Assembly (NCBI GenBank): GCA_049522195.1 | Contig: JBEKOB010000093.1 | Span: 1-15,384, forward strand | Length of the DNA: 15,384 bases | Direction of reading: 5' to 3' | Source: UBA9647 sp049522195 | GTDB taxonomy: Bacteria > Bacteroidota > Ignavibacteria > UBA10030 | In this document: piece after piece, positions 1-8,675 of the stretch | How positions within the stretch are numbered: the stretch's first letter is position 1 | How the letters are laid out: every line of letters starts with the position of its first letter | Notes under the pieces: model-generated | Told to the model about the DNA's origin: nothing | Seen by the model: only the letters and a program-made list of their open reading frames with translations | Database searches by the model: none | Translations under genes and position numbers: made by a program

Positions 1-894
1 GCCATCGCTGAGTGGTTTCCAAAGAAGGAGAGAGCTCTTGCGGTATCTCTGTTCAACTCGGGGGCGAACGTTGGCGCACTGGTGGTTCCTCTCGTTGTGC
101 CTTGGATCGCGTTGACCTGGAGCTGGCGAGCGGCGTTCATTTTCACTGGTCTGCTCGGCTTCATCTGGCTGATATTCTGGCTGTGGCTGTATGAGATACC
201 GGAGAGGCACAAAAAGGTTTCCAGGGCGGAAGTGGAATACATCCACAGCGATGCGGCCGAGAGCGCACCGGAAAAAATTCCTTGGTTGGGACTGCTAAGA
301 TATAGACAAACCTGGTCGTTCATCGTCGGCAAATTTCTCACCGATCCATTCTGGTGGTTCTACATATACTGGTTGCCGAAATTCCTCAACGAAAAATATG
401 GTCTCGAGCTGGCTCATGTTGGCCTGCCGTTGATCGTTATCTATACCATGACGAGCCTCGGCGGCATTGCCGGGGGTTGGCTCCCGGGATTTTTTATCAG
501 AGCTGGCTGGGGAATCGACAGGGGAAGGAAAATCGCAATGCTCGTCTGTGCACTGTTGATTGTGCCTATCGTGTTCGTGCCCAATGCATCGCTATGGTCG
601 GCAGTGCTTTTGCTCGGTCTGGCTACAGCAGCGCATCAGGGTTGGTCTGCTAACCTTTTCACTACCGTTTCTGACATGTTCCCCAAGAAAGCAGTCGGCT
701 CTGTTACCGGGATCGGCGGCATGGCTGGTTCAGTTGGTGGTATACTGATCGCTTCGGGCACCGGCTATATCCTTCAGGCAACCGGAAGCTACAACACTCT
801 GTTTGTCATGGCTGGATCAGCATATGTGATCACGTTGTTTATCTTCCATCTTCTTGTCCCTAAAATTGACACCTTCGAGATGAGGACCAAATGA
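1..894 (+). CDS. MFS transporter, hexuronate/sugar-acid (ACS) type, 5' truncated by the window edge
   Basis: Inner-membrane secondary transporter of the major facilitator superfamily. The reading frame is open from base 1 and begins mid-protein with AIAEWFPKKERALAVSLFNS, the cytoplasmic loop and helix typical of the anion:cation symporter (ExuT-like) branch. Other family signatures are FLTDPFWWFYIYWLPKFL, and AHQGWSANLFTTVSDMFPKK followed by a Gly-rich VGSVTGIGGMAGSVGG helix. Several hydrophobic helices follow, to about half or more of a normal MFS protein; the first helices lie outside the window. Known members carry hexuronates or related sugar acids, so glucuronate released from glucuronoxylan is a reasonable substrate, but xylose or xylo-oligosaccharides cannot be excluded. 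The stop codon overlaps the esterase start (ATGA at 891-894), which indicates one operon and probable translational coupling. There is an in-frame GTG near base 82, but the homology continues upstream of it, so it is not the start. Confidence 0.88.
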   Translation, partial: AIAEWFPKKERALAVSLFNSGANVGALVVPLVVPWIALTWSWRAAFIFTGLLGFIWLIFWLWLYEIPERHKKVSRAEVEYIHSDAAESAPEKIPWLGLLRYRQTWSFIVGKFLTDPFWWFYIYWLPKFLNEKYGLELAHVGLPLIVIYTMTSLGGIAGGWLPGFFIRAGWGIDRGRKIAMLVCALLIVPIVFVPNASLWSAVLLLGLATAAHQGWSANLFTTVSDMFPKKAVGSVTGIGGMAGSVGGILIASGTGYILQATGSYNTLFVMAGSAYVITLFIFHLLVPKIDTFEMRTK

Positions 895-2831
895 GTCTGA
901 AAACGAAACTCGGCGGTCTCGTACTTCTCTTGCTGTCTTTCATGACGCTGTCGATGGTTGCCCAGGTGAGGCTACCACGACTTGTCAGCGACGGCATGGT
1001 TCTCCAGCGGGATGCCCAGGTCAAAGTGTGGGGATGGGCAGCGCAGGGAGAGAAAGTCACCGTCAGTTTCCACGATTCGGTCTACTTCGCAACTGCAAAT
1101 GAGAAGGGGGAATGGACTATCCTGCTTTCAGCGTTGAAGGCCGGTGGACCATTCACAATGACGGTAGGTGCCAGCAACATCATCACCGTGAAGGACATCA
1201 TGATCGGTGATGTCTGGGTCTGTTCGGGGCAATCGAACATGGAACTACCCGTGAGGCGGGTGCGCCCGTTGTACGGGAAGGAAATCGCCTCCTCTGCGAA
1301 TCCGTATATCCGTCACTTCACCGTTCCGCAAAAATATGATTTCAATGCTCCGGAGAATGATCTGGGCTCCGGCAAGTGGGAATCTCCGAATCCAACCGCC
1401 GTTCTTAATTTCTCTGCAGTGGCGTATTTTTTCGGCACAGACCTCTATGAAAAGTACCATGTCCCGATCGGCCTCATCAACACGAGCCTGGGCGGATCGC
1501 CCGCCGAATCGTGGCTGAGCGAAGGGGCGCTCAAGCAATTCCCGAACCATCTGAAAGAAGCACAACGATTCAGGGATGCAAATCTCATCCGACAGATCGA
1601 GAGCCAGGACAAGGCAAGGATCGATGCATGGTATGCGGAGCTCTGGCAGAAGGACGAGGGTTACCGGGATTCACAGAAGCCGTGGTCCGAGACCGCCTTG
1701 AGCACCGATGGTTGGCGACGCATGAATGTCCCTGGCTATTGGGCCGCAACTGAGCTGGGAGCGGTGAACGGGGTCGTTTGGTTTCGAAAAGATGTGGAAG
1801 TACCCGCCTCGATGATTGGGAAGCCGGTTGAATTGAACCTCGGCCGCATCGTGGACGCGGATTCCGTATTCATCAATGGAGTGTTTGTCGGAACGACGAG
1901 CTACCAGTATCCTCCCCGGTGGTACAGCCTTCCCCCCAATGTCCTGAAGGCCGGACCGAATACTGTTGTTGTTCGTGTCATCAGCAACATCGGCAAAGGG
2001 GGATTTGTCCTGGACAAGCCGTATCAAATCGTCTGTGAAGGTGGAACGATCGACCTGAAGGGGCCGTGGTTGTATCGTCTCGGTGCTCGCATGGAGCCGC
2101 TGGCCAGTCAGACGTTTATCCGGTGGAAACCCCTCGGGCTGTTCAACGCAATGCTTGCCCCTCTCCTGAATTATGCCATCAAGGGAGTGATTTGGTATCA
2201 GGGGGAATCGAACGCCGAACGGCCGATCGAATACCGCGACCTGTTTCCCGCAGTGATACGTGATTGGAGAGCCAAATGGAATCAAGGGGATTTTCCATTT
2301 CTGTTTGTCCAGCTTCCCAATTTCATGGAAGCGAAAGATCAACCCTCCGAAAGTAATTGGGCATTGTTACGAGAAGCTCAGCTCAGGACCTTGTCCCTGC
2401 CCCGCACTGGAATGGCAGTCGCAATTGATATTGGAGAATGGAATGATATTCATCCTTTGAACAAAAAGGATGTGGGTAAACGGTTGGCCCTTGCCGCCCA
2501 AAAGGTGGCGTATGCCGACGACAAAGTCGTCTATTCCGGACCGATCTATCAGTCAATGAAAGTTGACGGGGACAAGATCATCATTGCATTCACGAATACT
2601 GGAAGTGGGCTGGTGGCGAGAGGGGAAGAGTTGAAAACCTTTGCCATAGCGGGTTCCGACAAACGATTCGTGTGGGCAAAAGCGAAGATCGAGAACAACC
2701 GGGTGGTGGTCTGGAGTGAGATGGTTTCCAATCCTGTCGCTGTACGATATGCGTGGGCAGATAACCCTGAAGGGGCAAACCTGTACAACGCAGAGGGACT
2801 ACCGGCATCACCATTTAGAACTGATGAATGA
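891..2831 (+). CDS. Secreted sialate O-acetylesterase-like carbohydrate esterase (SGNH/SASA fold with inserted beta-sandwich)
   Basis: Predicted carbohydrate O-acetylesterase of 646 residues. Residues 1-24 form a signal peptide (hydrophobic stretch GLVLLLLSFMTL, likely cut after SMVA). An N-terminal beta domain (25-105) precedes the first SGNH block with nucleophile Ser115 in CSGQSNMELP. Residues 190-210 (GLINTSLGGSPAESW) hold the second block. An insert at about 270-390 (GYW..., VWFRKDVEVP, VFINGVFVG) resembles the galactose-binding sandwich of GH2 enzymes. The fold then resumes with GVIWYQGESNA (430-441) and the likely catalytic Asp519/His521 in NDIHPLNKKDVGKRL. Family members remove acetyl groups from sialic acids or, in CE20-type enzymes, from plant xyloglucan or xylan oligosaccharides. 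The xylanases and xylulokinase-like kinase nearby make xylan-derived acetyl esters the better guess here. There is no T9SS sorting domain, so a periplasmic location is likely. The start is fixed by the 4-base overlap with the transporter. Confidence 0.88.
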   Translation: MSLKTKLGGLVLLLLSFMTLSMVAQVRLPRLVSDGMVLQRDAQVKVWGWAAQGEKVTVSFHDSVYFATANEKGEWTILLSALKAGGPFTMTVGASNIITVKDIMIGDVWVCSGQSNMELPVRRVRPLYGKEIASSANPYIRHFTVPQKYDFNAPENDLGSGKWESPNPTAVLNFSAVAYFFGTDLYEKYHVPIGLINTSLGGSPAESWLSEGALKQFPNHLKEAQRFRDANLIRQIESQDKARIDAWYAELWQKDEGYRDSQKPWSETALSTDGWRRMNVPGYWAATELGAVNGVVWFRKDVEVPASMIGKPVELNLGRIVDADSVFINGVFVGTTSYQYPPRWYSLPPNVLKAGPNTVVVRVISNIGKGGFVLDKPYQIVCEGGTIDLKGPWLYRLGARMEPLASQTFIRWKPLGLFNAMLAPLLNYAIKGVIWYQGESNAERPIEYRDLFPAVIRDWRAKWNQGDFPFLFVQLPNFMEAKDQPSESNWALLREAQLRTLSLPRTGMAVAIDIGEWNDIHPLNKKDVGKRLALAAQKVAYADDKVVYSGPIYQSMKVDGDKIIIAFTNTGSGLVARGEELKTFAIAGSDKRFVWAKAKIENNRVVVWSEMVSNPVAVRYAWADNPEGANLYNAEGLPASPFRTDE

Positions 2832-2896
2832 TACCTTCCATTGTATAGACTAACGGCGTGCCGTCTGTAACATTGAAATCGGGTCCAAGGAAAGAG

Positions 2897-4423
2897 ATGG
2901 AAAACTTCGTCATCGGTCTCGATTGCAGTACCACTGGAACAAAGGCGATAGCTTTCGACAGAAAAGGAAATGTCGCAGCGCGAGCCCGCGAGGCAATCCC
3001 GCTTTTCTCACCACAGCCTCATTATTATGAGCAGGACCCGAACGATTGGTGGATTTCAGCACAAAAAGCATTAAGAACAATAACCCGCCAAATCAGTCCG
3101 GAAAAAATCTCGGCTCTTGCAATTTCCAATCAAAGGGAGACATTTGTTCCGTTAGACAAGGACGGAAAGAGTCTCAGGCCGGCCATCATCTGGCTGGACG
3201 AGCGATGCAAAGATGAAGTGGAATCGTTTTCGAACAAGATTGGAAAAAGCACAATACACCGGATAACCGGCAAGCCTGCCGATTACGCCCCGGTAGTCTA
3301 TCGTTTAGCGTGGATGAAAAAACACGAGCCGGAGTTGTTCAGAAAAATCGGTATGATTTGCGATGTCCATACCTATATCGTATGGAAATTGACGAATGCT
3401 TTTAAGACGAGTTGGGCAAGTGCTGATCCACTCGGGCTATTCGATTTGAAAAACAAGAGATGGTCGCAGCCGATCTTGAAAGCCCTTGAACTGAAGGAAA
3501 ATCAGTTACCAGGAACAGATCGTCCCGGTACAATTCTGGGAAAAGTCTCCAAAGAAGCGTCAAAGCTGACAGGACTAAGTCCCGATACCTCAATTGTCGC
3601 TGGTGGCGGAGATGGACAGGCCGCCGGAACCGGGTCGAACGTGCTTACTCCAGGGCGCGCGTATCTTAACCTGGGTACAGCAGTAGTGGCAGGTGTTTAT
3701 GGAAAAAGATACAGAACGAACAAAGCCTATCGAACAATGAGCAGTTGTTCTGAAAGCGGCTATTACTACGAATGCAGTCTGAGAGCAGGAACGTTTGCCA
3801 TCGATTGGTTCATCAAAGGAGTATTGAAAATTGATCCGAGGGTCCAACCCGAGATCTACAGTCAACTTGAACAAGAAGCACAACAGGTTTCTCCGGGATG
3901 CAGCGGCCTGCTGCACCTGCCGTACCTCTGCGGGGTCATGAATCCGTACTGGGATGTGAACGCCAGGGGAGCCTTTGTCGGCCTTTCATCATTTCATCAC
4001 CGGGGGCATCTCTATCGGTCGATTTTGGAGGGCATTGCATTCGAACAACTGCTTGCGATAAACGCCGTTGAAAAGAGTACGGGCACAAAGGTGCGTGACT
4101 TCGTTGCTATCGGTGGAGGTGCGACGAACGATCTTTGGCTTCACATTTTGGCGGACATTACCTGCAGGAACATCTGTATCCCTGTAAACACCGAAGCATC
4201 GGGACTGGGAGCAGCGATAGCGGCTGCTGTGGGTGTGGGGTGGTACGGGACATTCAAAGAAGCTGCGCGCAAGATGACGGGGATGAGATTAACTATCAAA
4301 CCGGAAAAGGAAAACCAGAGAGAATATCAACGCCTATATTCTGAGTACAAGCATATCTACCCGAGCTTGGCAGACGCACGAGCTTCAGGAGATAAAATGC
4401 CAAAAGAAAATCCCCAGGGCTAG
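2897..4423 (+). CDS. FGGY-family carbohydrate kinase, xylulokinase-like
   Basis: Cytoplasmic sugar kinase of 508 residues, close to the usual FGGY length. It has the N-terminal phosphate-binding loop GLDCSTTGTKAIAFD (7-21), SNQRET (77-82), the substrate loop WLDERC (99-104), the catalytic-base region AGGGDGQAAGTGS with Asp239, and the ATP-binding GGGATNDLWLHILADI (406-421). The GGGD and GGGA motifs resemble XylB-type xylulokinases, which phosphorylate D-xylulose for the pentose phosphate pathway. WLDER differs from the common xylulokinase WNDxR, so another ketose or polyol remains possible. I chose the ATG at 2897 because AAGGAAAGAG lies just before it; a GTG at 2858 in the same frame has no comparable ribosome binding site and would add 13 residues unlike the family start. 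It lies 65 bases after the esterase stop and is probably the last gene of the operon. The protein has an unusual polar tail (ASGDKMPKENPQG), the last codons of which form part of the terminator hairpin. Confidence 0.85.
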   Translation: MENFVIGLDCSTTGTKAIAFDRKGNVAARAREAIPLFSPQPHYYEQDPNDWWISAQKALRTITRQISPEKISALAISNQRETFVPLDKDGKSLRPAIIWLDERCKDEVESFSNKIGKSTIHRITGKPADYAPVVYRLAWMKKHEPELFRKIGMICDVHTYIVWKLTNAFKTSWASADPLGLFDLKNKRWSQPILKALELKENQLPGTDRPGTILGKVSKEASKLTGLSPDTSIVAGGGDGQAAGTGSNVLTPGRAYLNLGTAVVAGVYGKRYRTNKAYRTMSSCSESGYYYECSLRAGTFAIDWFIKGVLKIDPRVQPEIYSQLEQEAQQVSPGCSGLLHLPYLCGVMNPYWDVNARGAFVGLSSFHHRGHLYRSILEGIAFEQLLAINAVEKSTGTKVRDFVAIGGGATNDLWLHILADITCRNICIPVNTEASGLGAAIAAAVGVGWYGTFKEAARKMTGMRLTIKPEKENQREYQRLYSEYKHIYPSLADARASGDKMPKENPQG

Positions 4424-4435
4424 TGGGGATTTTTT
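4407..4435 (+). terminator. Rho-independent terminator overlapping the kinase stop codon, possibly bidirectional
   Basis: The 9-base arm AAAATCCCC (4407-4415) pairs perfectly with GGGGATTTT (4425-4433) around a 9-base loop (4416-4424) that contains the kinase stop codon TAG (4421-4423). A run of six T follows the GC core on the plus strand (4430-4435). Read on the minus strand, the same hairpin ends in TTTTCTTTT, and it lies about 60 bases past the stop of the convergent DUF362 gene, so one hairpin may end both transcripts. Confidence 0.85.
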
Positions 4436-4492
4436 GCGTACCCAATCAAAGATCCTATCAAAGTATTACAATCGATTCACGAGATCCTCACC

Positions 4493-6445
4493 TCATCGCA
4501 ACAAAATCATCTTCTTCGTCTCCGTGTATTCTCCTGCTTGCAAGCGATAGAAGTATTCGCCGCTGGGAGTGTTGGCCGCGTTCCACGTCGTTTGATAGTT
4601 TCCGGGATCCTTCCGTTCGTTGACGAGCAACGCGACTTCCTGACCAAGCGCATTGAAGATCTTGATTGTAACTGTCGCTGATTTTGGCAACGAGTAGTTG
4701 ATCGTTGTGCTGGGATTGAACGGGTTGGGATAATTCTGTTCCAGCGCGTACCCCCCGGGAGGAGCAATCTCTTCTTTTGCAGCACTTGCGACGGCGTTCA
4801 GCTTCAGGAGTTCTATTCCGTTTCCTTTCCCGAGGTTTCTTGAATATTGCATATCCGTCGTGTTGTTCCAGTGCTCATGCACACCCAGGCTTCCTATCGG
4901 TGTTCCATCATTCTCAGGATCATAACGCACACCTGTCGGCCAGTTGGCCGAATCAGCAGCCTGATGCAGATGATCATCAACACCCACCATCTGTGGATAC
5001 GTCTCGGCATGCTTGTCACTCGTGAACTCAGCTTTGAGGAGGTCATAACACACAGATTCCAGGGCTATCGGATCCTGCGACATGAAGATTGACGATGGCC
5101 AATCGTTGTTGAACGGCGCCATCTTGAATTTGACAGGCTCCAGGTTTGCACCACGTCCACCCCATAATGCATCGACAACAAAGAGCACTGTGTTGCCGCC
5201 AAGCTTATTATGCCCCATGAGGTCCACCAGGACCCGGTACTGGCGATATCCGAACCTGCTGTTCTTGTTTCCGGCGGGCGAAAATCCATCCGGATTGACG
5301 AGTCCCATGTGCATATGCATGGCATTCTGCCGGATTTGCGAGCCGAAATTAAGTTTGCCGATCACGGTCATCCCCGCACGCTCGTGGACCTTGAGATCGC
5401 CCACATAGATCATATAATCCGCATCCTCGATCACCTTATAGAGGGTGTCCTGATAGACGGGATTTCCGACCGACATGTCGCTCCAGCTGCCGGACCGAAG
5501 CACCGCACCTTTGTCGGAAAAGAAAACTGATGGTCGTGTCCCTTTGACAGCAAGAGTCCGTCCCTGACCGCCTTTGTTGCAGATATACTTAACGTTAGGA
5601 AATTCTGTATGCCAGATGTCCCAATATTCGTTCTGAACATCTCTCTGCGGATCACCGACAGAAATGTTCTCCTGCGGAATGCCATAATCATTGATGAGTC
5701 CCCGAAGCAACGCGAGAACAGGCTGCGGAGACGTGCGCGCTTCGATATACGAGGTGATATCAGTAATAGAGTGATTGCTGCTGTCAACCACCGTGGAACC
5801 AATACCGTTCGTTTTGATGAAGATCTTCTCGCCGGAGCGGTATCCAATCGCTCCCTTTCCTTTCCTCGAGTTGAAATAGACGAACAACGAGTCCCATGCA
5901 TCGCGGACCTTGGAAGTACCGGTGAGTTTGAGCAGAGACTCCCGCACCATCCCATCGACCACAGTCATGTTGGTGTTTTGGGGAAGGTAATATGCATCAC
6001 CAAATGATCTGTTTCTGCAGTTCTCATTTGTCGCATCTGGATTTCTATCCCATACGACACGTCCCGGAAATATCCCTCGTGCCACACCGATCGGCGCATT
6101 CGCCGTATCGAGGTAGCTTGAGTTCGCGAAGACGGGAGGTTGATCAGCCTGAAATGCCAGGAATCCGGCCACGAGGGCAACGACAAAGAATCCAGCCGCC
6201 CATATGCGGGAGTTGGTCCAGTACATCTTCATTCGATCCAGTGCCAAGGCTGATGTTGCCAGACCAAGGAGGTACAGAATAAAGGTCGACGCTAACGGAT
6301 ACGCTACCCTCATGCAGGGATATGCCGCCCGGCTTGGCTTGGGGATAACGCGTATGAGAAACCAAACGATCGCAAGGATCCCCGTAACAGGGAAAAGAAA
6401 TTTGTTGAACTTCGAAATCCTCGTTCTATTTATCCAGTCTTTCAT
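4493..6445 (-). CDS. DUF362 protein with three N-terminal membrane helices and a T9SS type A sorting domain
   Basis: A protein of 650 residues with no assigned reaction (numbers below count from the GTG one codon upstream). Hydrophobic helices lie at about 17-35, 50-70 and 82-100, separated by the basic stretch IPKPSRAAYPC. The DUF362 region runs from about 120 to 545 (RSGEKIFIKTNG, NISVGDP, YMIYVGDLKVHERAGMTVIG, MSQDPIALES). No Cys-rich ferredoxin motif is visible, although some DUF362 proteins have one. The last 85 residues (from YALEQNYPNPFNPST) are a T9SS sorting domain ending in TKKMILLR. Multi-helix membrane insertion plus a surface-sorting tail is an odd combination: either the third helix acts as a cleavable signal (VFA before NSSYL), or the tail has another role. 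I place the start at the ATG at 6445, where AAAGGA lies 5 bases upstream; the GTG at 6448 is too close to it. It converges on the kinase, and no link to xylan is evident. Confidence 0.82.
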   Translation of the reverse strand: MKDWINRTRISKFNKFLFPVTGILAIVWFLIRVIPKPSRAAYPCMRVAYPLASTFILYLLGLATSALALDRMKMYWTNSRIWAAGFFVVALVAGFLAFQADQPPVFANSSYLDTANAPIGVARGIFPGRVVWDRNPDATNENCRNRSFGDAYYLPQNTNMTVVDGMVRESLLKLTGTSKVRDAWDSLFVYFNSRKGKGAIGYRSGEKIFIKTNGIGSTVVDSSNHSITDITSYIEARTSPQPVLALLRGLINDYGIPQENISVGDPQRDVQNEYWDIWHTEFPNVKYICNKGGQGRTLAVKGTRPSVFFSDKGAVLRSGSWSDMSVGNPVYQDTLYKVIEDADYMIYVGDLKVHERAGMTVIGKLNFGSQIRQNAMHMHMGLVNPDGFSPAGNKNSRFGYRQYRVLVDLMGHNKLGGNTVLFVVDALWGGRGANLEPVKFKMAPFNNDWPSSIFMSQDPIALESVCYDLLKAEFTSDKHAETYPQMVGVDDHLHQAADSANWPTGVRYDPENDGTPIGSLGVHEHWNNTTDMQYSRNLGKGNGIELLKLNAVASAAKEEIAPPGGYALEQNYPNPFNPSTTINYSLPKSATVTIKIFNALGQEVALLVNERKDPGNYQTTWNAANTPSGEYFYRLQAGEYTETKKMILLR

Positions 6446-6728
6446 CACATTCCTTTACCGATCTACGTTGCACTGCATGAGAGCATTCACGCGCGGCTGA
6501 GTACCCGATGCCGAATTTGTTGTTCAAAACATAGGGGTTCCTCACCATGAGCTTCGAAACAAACACCGAAACAAGCGCCGCCAACTCTGGCCGGTTTCCG
6601 TCTCACAAATCTGTAATGAGACGTGTTTGTGCTATACCTCATTGCTCCTCGGAGTCGGAGCCGATACCGTTCATGCTCGATCTAGCCCGCCGCTGTAGCA
6701 CCTTCTGCTTCTTGCCTTGGTTTCTCAC
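6446..6728. other. Intergenic region with one weak stem-loop
   Basis: This 283-base stretch separates the beta-helix gene from the DUF362 gene, both on the minus strand. It contains a perfect 7-base inverted repeat, CGTCTCA (6599-6605) and TGAGACG (6617-6623), around an 11-base loop. The hairpin lies about 106 bases past the beta-helix stop and could help end that transcript, but it has no T run. No convincing promoter, RNA or small gene was found. Confidence 0.45.
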
Positions 6729-8594
6729 CTACGGCAACTGGGGAGGAAACGCCCCCACGAACCGGGCTTCCTTCTTTGTTTGTCCCAACAGCTTCGCAAT
6801 CTCGGGGGGAAGCTCCATGCCTGATTTCGCTGCCGGCGACAGAGAAAGGATCTGGTAGTTTCCGAGCTCTGCGCCCTTGAACAAAGGTCCCTGGTAGCTT
6901 TCGTACGACCTGCTGTTGGCGGCAAAATCCGGAAATTGCTTTCTCAGATCGGCCGGCGAATCAAATCCTGACTGACACTGTCCGTTCGGCACGGGGCTCC
7001 ACAAGATCAGAGGAGACTCTGCCTTCGCCGCAGAGCGGACATAGACGTTGTGATTCATTTGCCGGAGTTGTGAGCTCGGAAGCTGTTTGCACAATGAGTC
7101 CGGCTGCCAGACAAACAGCAAGGGCCTTCGGTAGTTCGCGTTGCCCGTGAGGAGATTATTTACGAAGACATGGTTGCCTCGTTTGTCAACATCCGGACCG
7201 GTGCTGGAGTGCCAGCCGAACATTCGATCGTTGGCAGCTGTCCTGGCGTTGCGCGCAATGCAGGCTGTGCTGTTGACAAACGTGTTGTTGTAAACCTGAA
7301 CATTTGAACTGTTCAGAACGAAGACCCCCTGGTCGCAATTCACAAACACGTTGCCCGCACAGATCGCGCCTTTTGAGATTTCGAAAAAGAATCCATTCTG
7401 ACTGGGATAGGGGGCATTCTCATGAAACCTTCGATCCGTGGTGCCCACGCCCTCGATCCAGTTGTTCAGAAACCGGCCGTCCACATTCCCGACATCATAC
7501 CAGATACCGTTCGAGAAGGGGAGATCGATCACCAGATTGTCCTGGCAAGTCACGCGGTAGCTCTGATTGAAGATCTTCACTGCTGCGGGATAGTATCCCG
7601 TGATCCTTTCGATGTTGTTACGGGAGAAGATGTTCTTTTCCAATAGAACATCGGACGAACCAATGATATAGATACCCTCCGTGCTTGTGTCGCTCACCTT
7701 GCAGTGACGAAGCGTGAGGCGATCTCCTCTGAGATATGCCGCAACACGGGAGCAAAATGAGATGGTACAATGCTCCAGGGTTGTACCAATGACATCTTTT
7801 CCGTGTTCTGATTCCGGAGACACGCCCTCGGGTTCCTTTCCTTCTACTTCAAGGGCGCGGTAAGCGTACTGGGTGAAGGTAATTCCCCGAATGACAGGTC
7901 CCTTATGATCAGACGTTTTGCCATGGCACTCACCGATGGTTCTTTTCAGCGCGATATCGAACGCTGTGATTTCCACCAATCGATTCGAGGGATCTACTCC
8001 AATGTAGACCTGCTTTGCATCGTAGTCGATGTAATATGAATTCTCATCAACGTCTCCCTCGCGGCCGACTGATTTTAGGAACCTTCCGTCCACAAACACC
8101 ATATCATTGTTGAAGATGTACAATGGCGTTTCCTTCCCAAACCTGTCGCGTGACCACCAGTTATCGGGTTTGGCCGGAAACAAACGAGTCCAGGGAGTCT
8201 TCCACAATCCATTTCCGAGGTTCTTCCATTCCGTAGCAACAAAAGTACCTTTCAAGACAGGCTGCTCGTCAGCATACGGTTGAATCGTGATTCCCTGATT
8301 CAACAGCAAGTTGCCGGTTCGGTAGGTCCCACCGCGCATGACGATCGCATCCCCGGTGCGTACTCGTTCGATGGCCGCTTCGAGCGATGTTGGTTTGGCG
8401 GGCGATCCGCCTGATTGGTCTGCCTGCCCATCGACTGCGACATAGTAGATCTTCCCAGTGACCTTCGGCAGCTGATATGTTTGCTGAATCGGGCCATATG
8501 GTCCTCCGGATGGTTGTGCTGAAGCCGGCACAAACCCGGCTGCGCATAGACAAAGGAGAACACCGACCCGAAAAAACTGCAACTGTGATTTCAT
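6729..8594 (-). CDS. Secreted right-handed parallel beta-helix protein, possible GH120-like beta-xylosidase
   Basis: A protein of 621 residues with a signal peptide (hydrophobic VGVLLCLCAAGF, likely cut after ASA at residue 26). From residue 49 it has the standard opening of this fold: YYVAVDGQADQSGGSPAKPT, then AIERVRTGDAIVMRGGTYR. Irregular coils rich in N-x-F/V follow (DVLLEKNIFS, VQVYNNTFVN, HVFVNNLLTG) to about residue 520. Asp367 in GIWYDVGN and Glu405 in FFFEISKG sit on successive coils. As I recall the family, GH120 beta-xylosidases have their nucleophile Asp in GLWLDW and acid/base Glu in VFVEVSHG, 23 residues apart; here the gap is 38, as if one loop were longer. A beta-xylosidase would suit the neighbouring xylanases, but a polysaccharide lyase or unassigned beta-helix protein is possible. 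There is no sorting domain, so a periplasmic location is inferred. The ribosome binding site GAAGGA lies 8 bases before the ATG. It is 198 bases downstream of purU. Confidence 0.72.
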   Translation of the reverse strand: MKSQLQFFRVGVLLCLCAAGFVPASAQPSGGPYGPIQQTYQLPKVTGKIYYVAVDGQADQSGGSPAKPTSLEAAIERVRTGDAIVMRGGTYRTGNLLLNQGITIQPYADEQPVLKGTFVATEWKNLGNGLWKTPWTRLFPAKPDNWWSRDRFGKETPLYIFNNDMVFVDGRFLKSVGREGDVDENSYYIDYDAKQVYIGVDPSNRLVEITAFDIALKRTIGECHGKTSDHKGPVIRGITFTQYAYRALEVEGKEPEGVSPESEHGKDVIGTTLEHCTISFCSRVAAYLRGDRLTLRHCKVSDTSTEGIYIIGSSDVLLEKNIFSRNNIERITGYYPAAVKIFNQSYRVTCQDNLVIDLPFSNGIWYDVGNVDGRFLNNWIEGVGTTDRRFHENAPYPSQNGFFFEISKGAICAGNVFVNCDQGVFVLNSSNVQVYNNTFVNSTACIARNARTAANDRMFGWHSSTGPDVDKRGNHVFVNNLLTGNANYRRPLLFVWQPDSLCKQLPSSQLRQMNHNVYVRSAAKAESPLILWSPVPNGQCQSGFDSPADLRKQFPDFAANSRSYESYQGPLFKGAELGNYQILSLSPAAKSGMELPPEIAKLLGQTKKEARFVGAFPPQLP

Positions 8595-8675
8595 TGGCTA
8601 TTCCTTCGATCAAAAAGGATTCAGTGGATCATGACTAGCAGCTACCTCAATAATGCACCATCGGTCAACGATGTC

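Noticed and set aside
82..894. Start of the transporter at an in-frame GTG near base 82
   Set aside because: The conserved MFS sequence continues upstream to base 1 (AEWFPKKERAL), so the gene is cut by the window edge.
1671..2342. Minus-strand open frame of 223 codons inside the esterase gene
   Set aside because: It lies wholly antisense to an unmistakable esterase, and its protein sequence has no recognisable motif.
6547..6858. Plus-strand open frame of 103 codons
   Set aside because: It overlaps the coding end of the beta-helix gene on the other strand, resembles no family I recognise, has no clear ribosome binding site and reads as an antisense shadow.
8640..8668. Possible promoter for the beta-helix gene (minus-strand TTGACC, 17-base spacer, GTAGCT)
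   Set aside because: The -10 box is poor, and many FCB bacteria use a different promoter consensus, so this is too weak to list.
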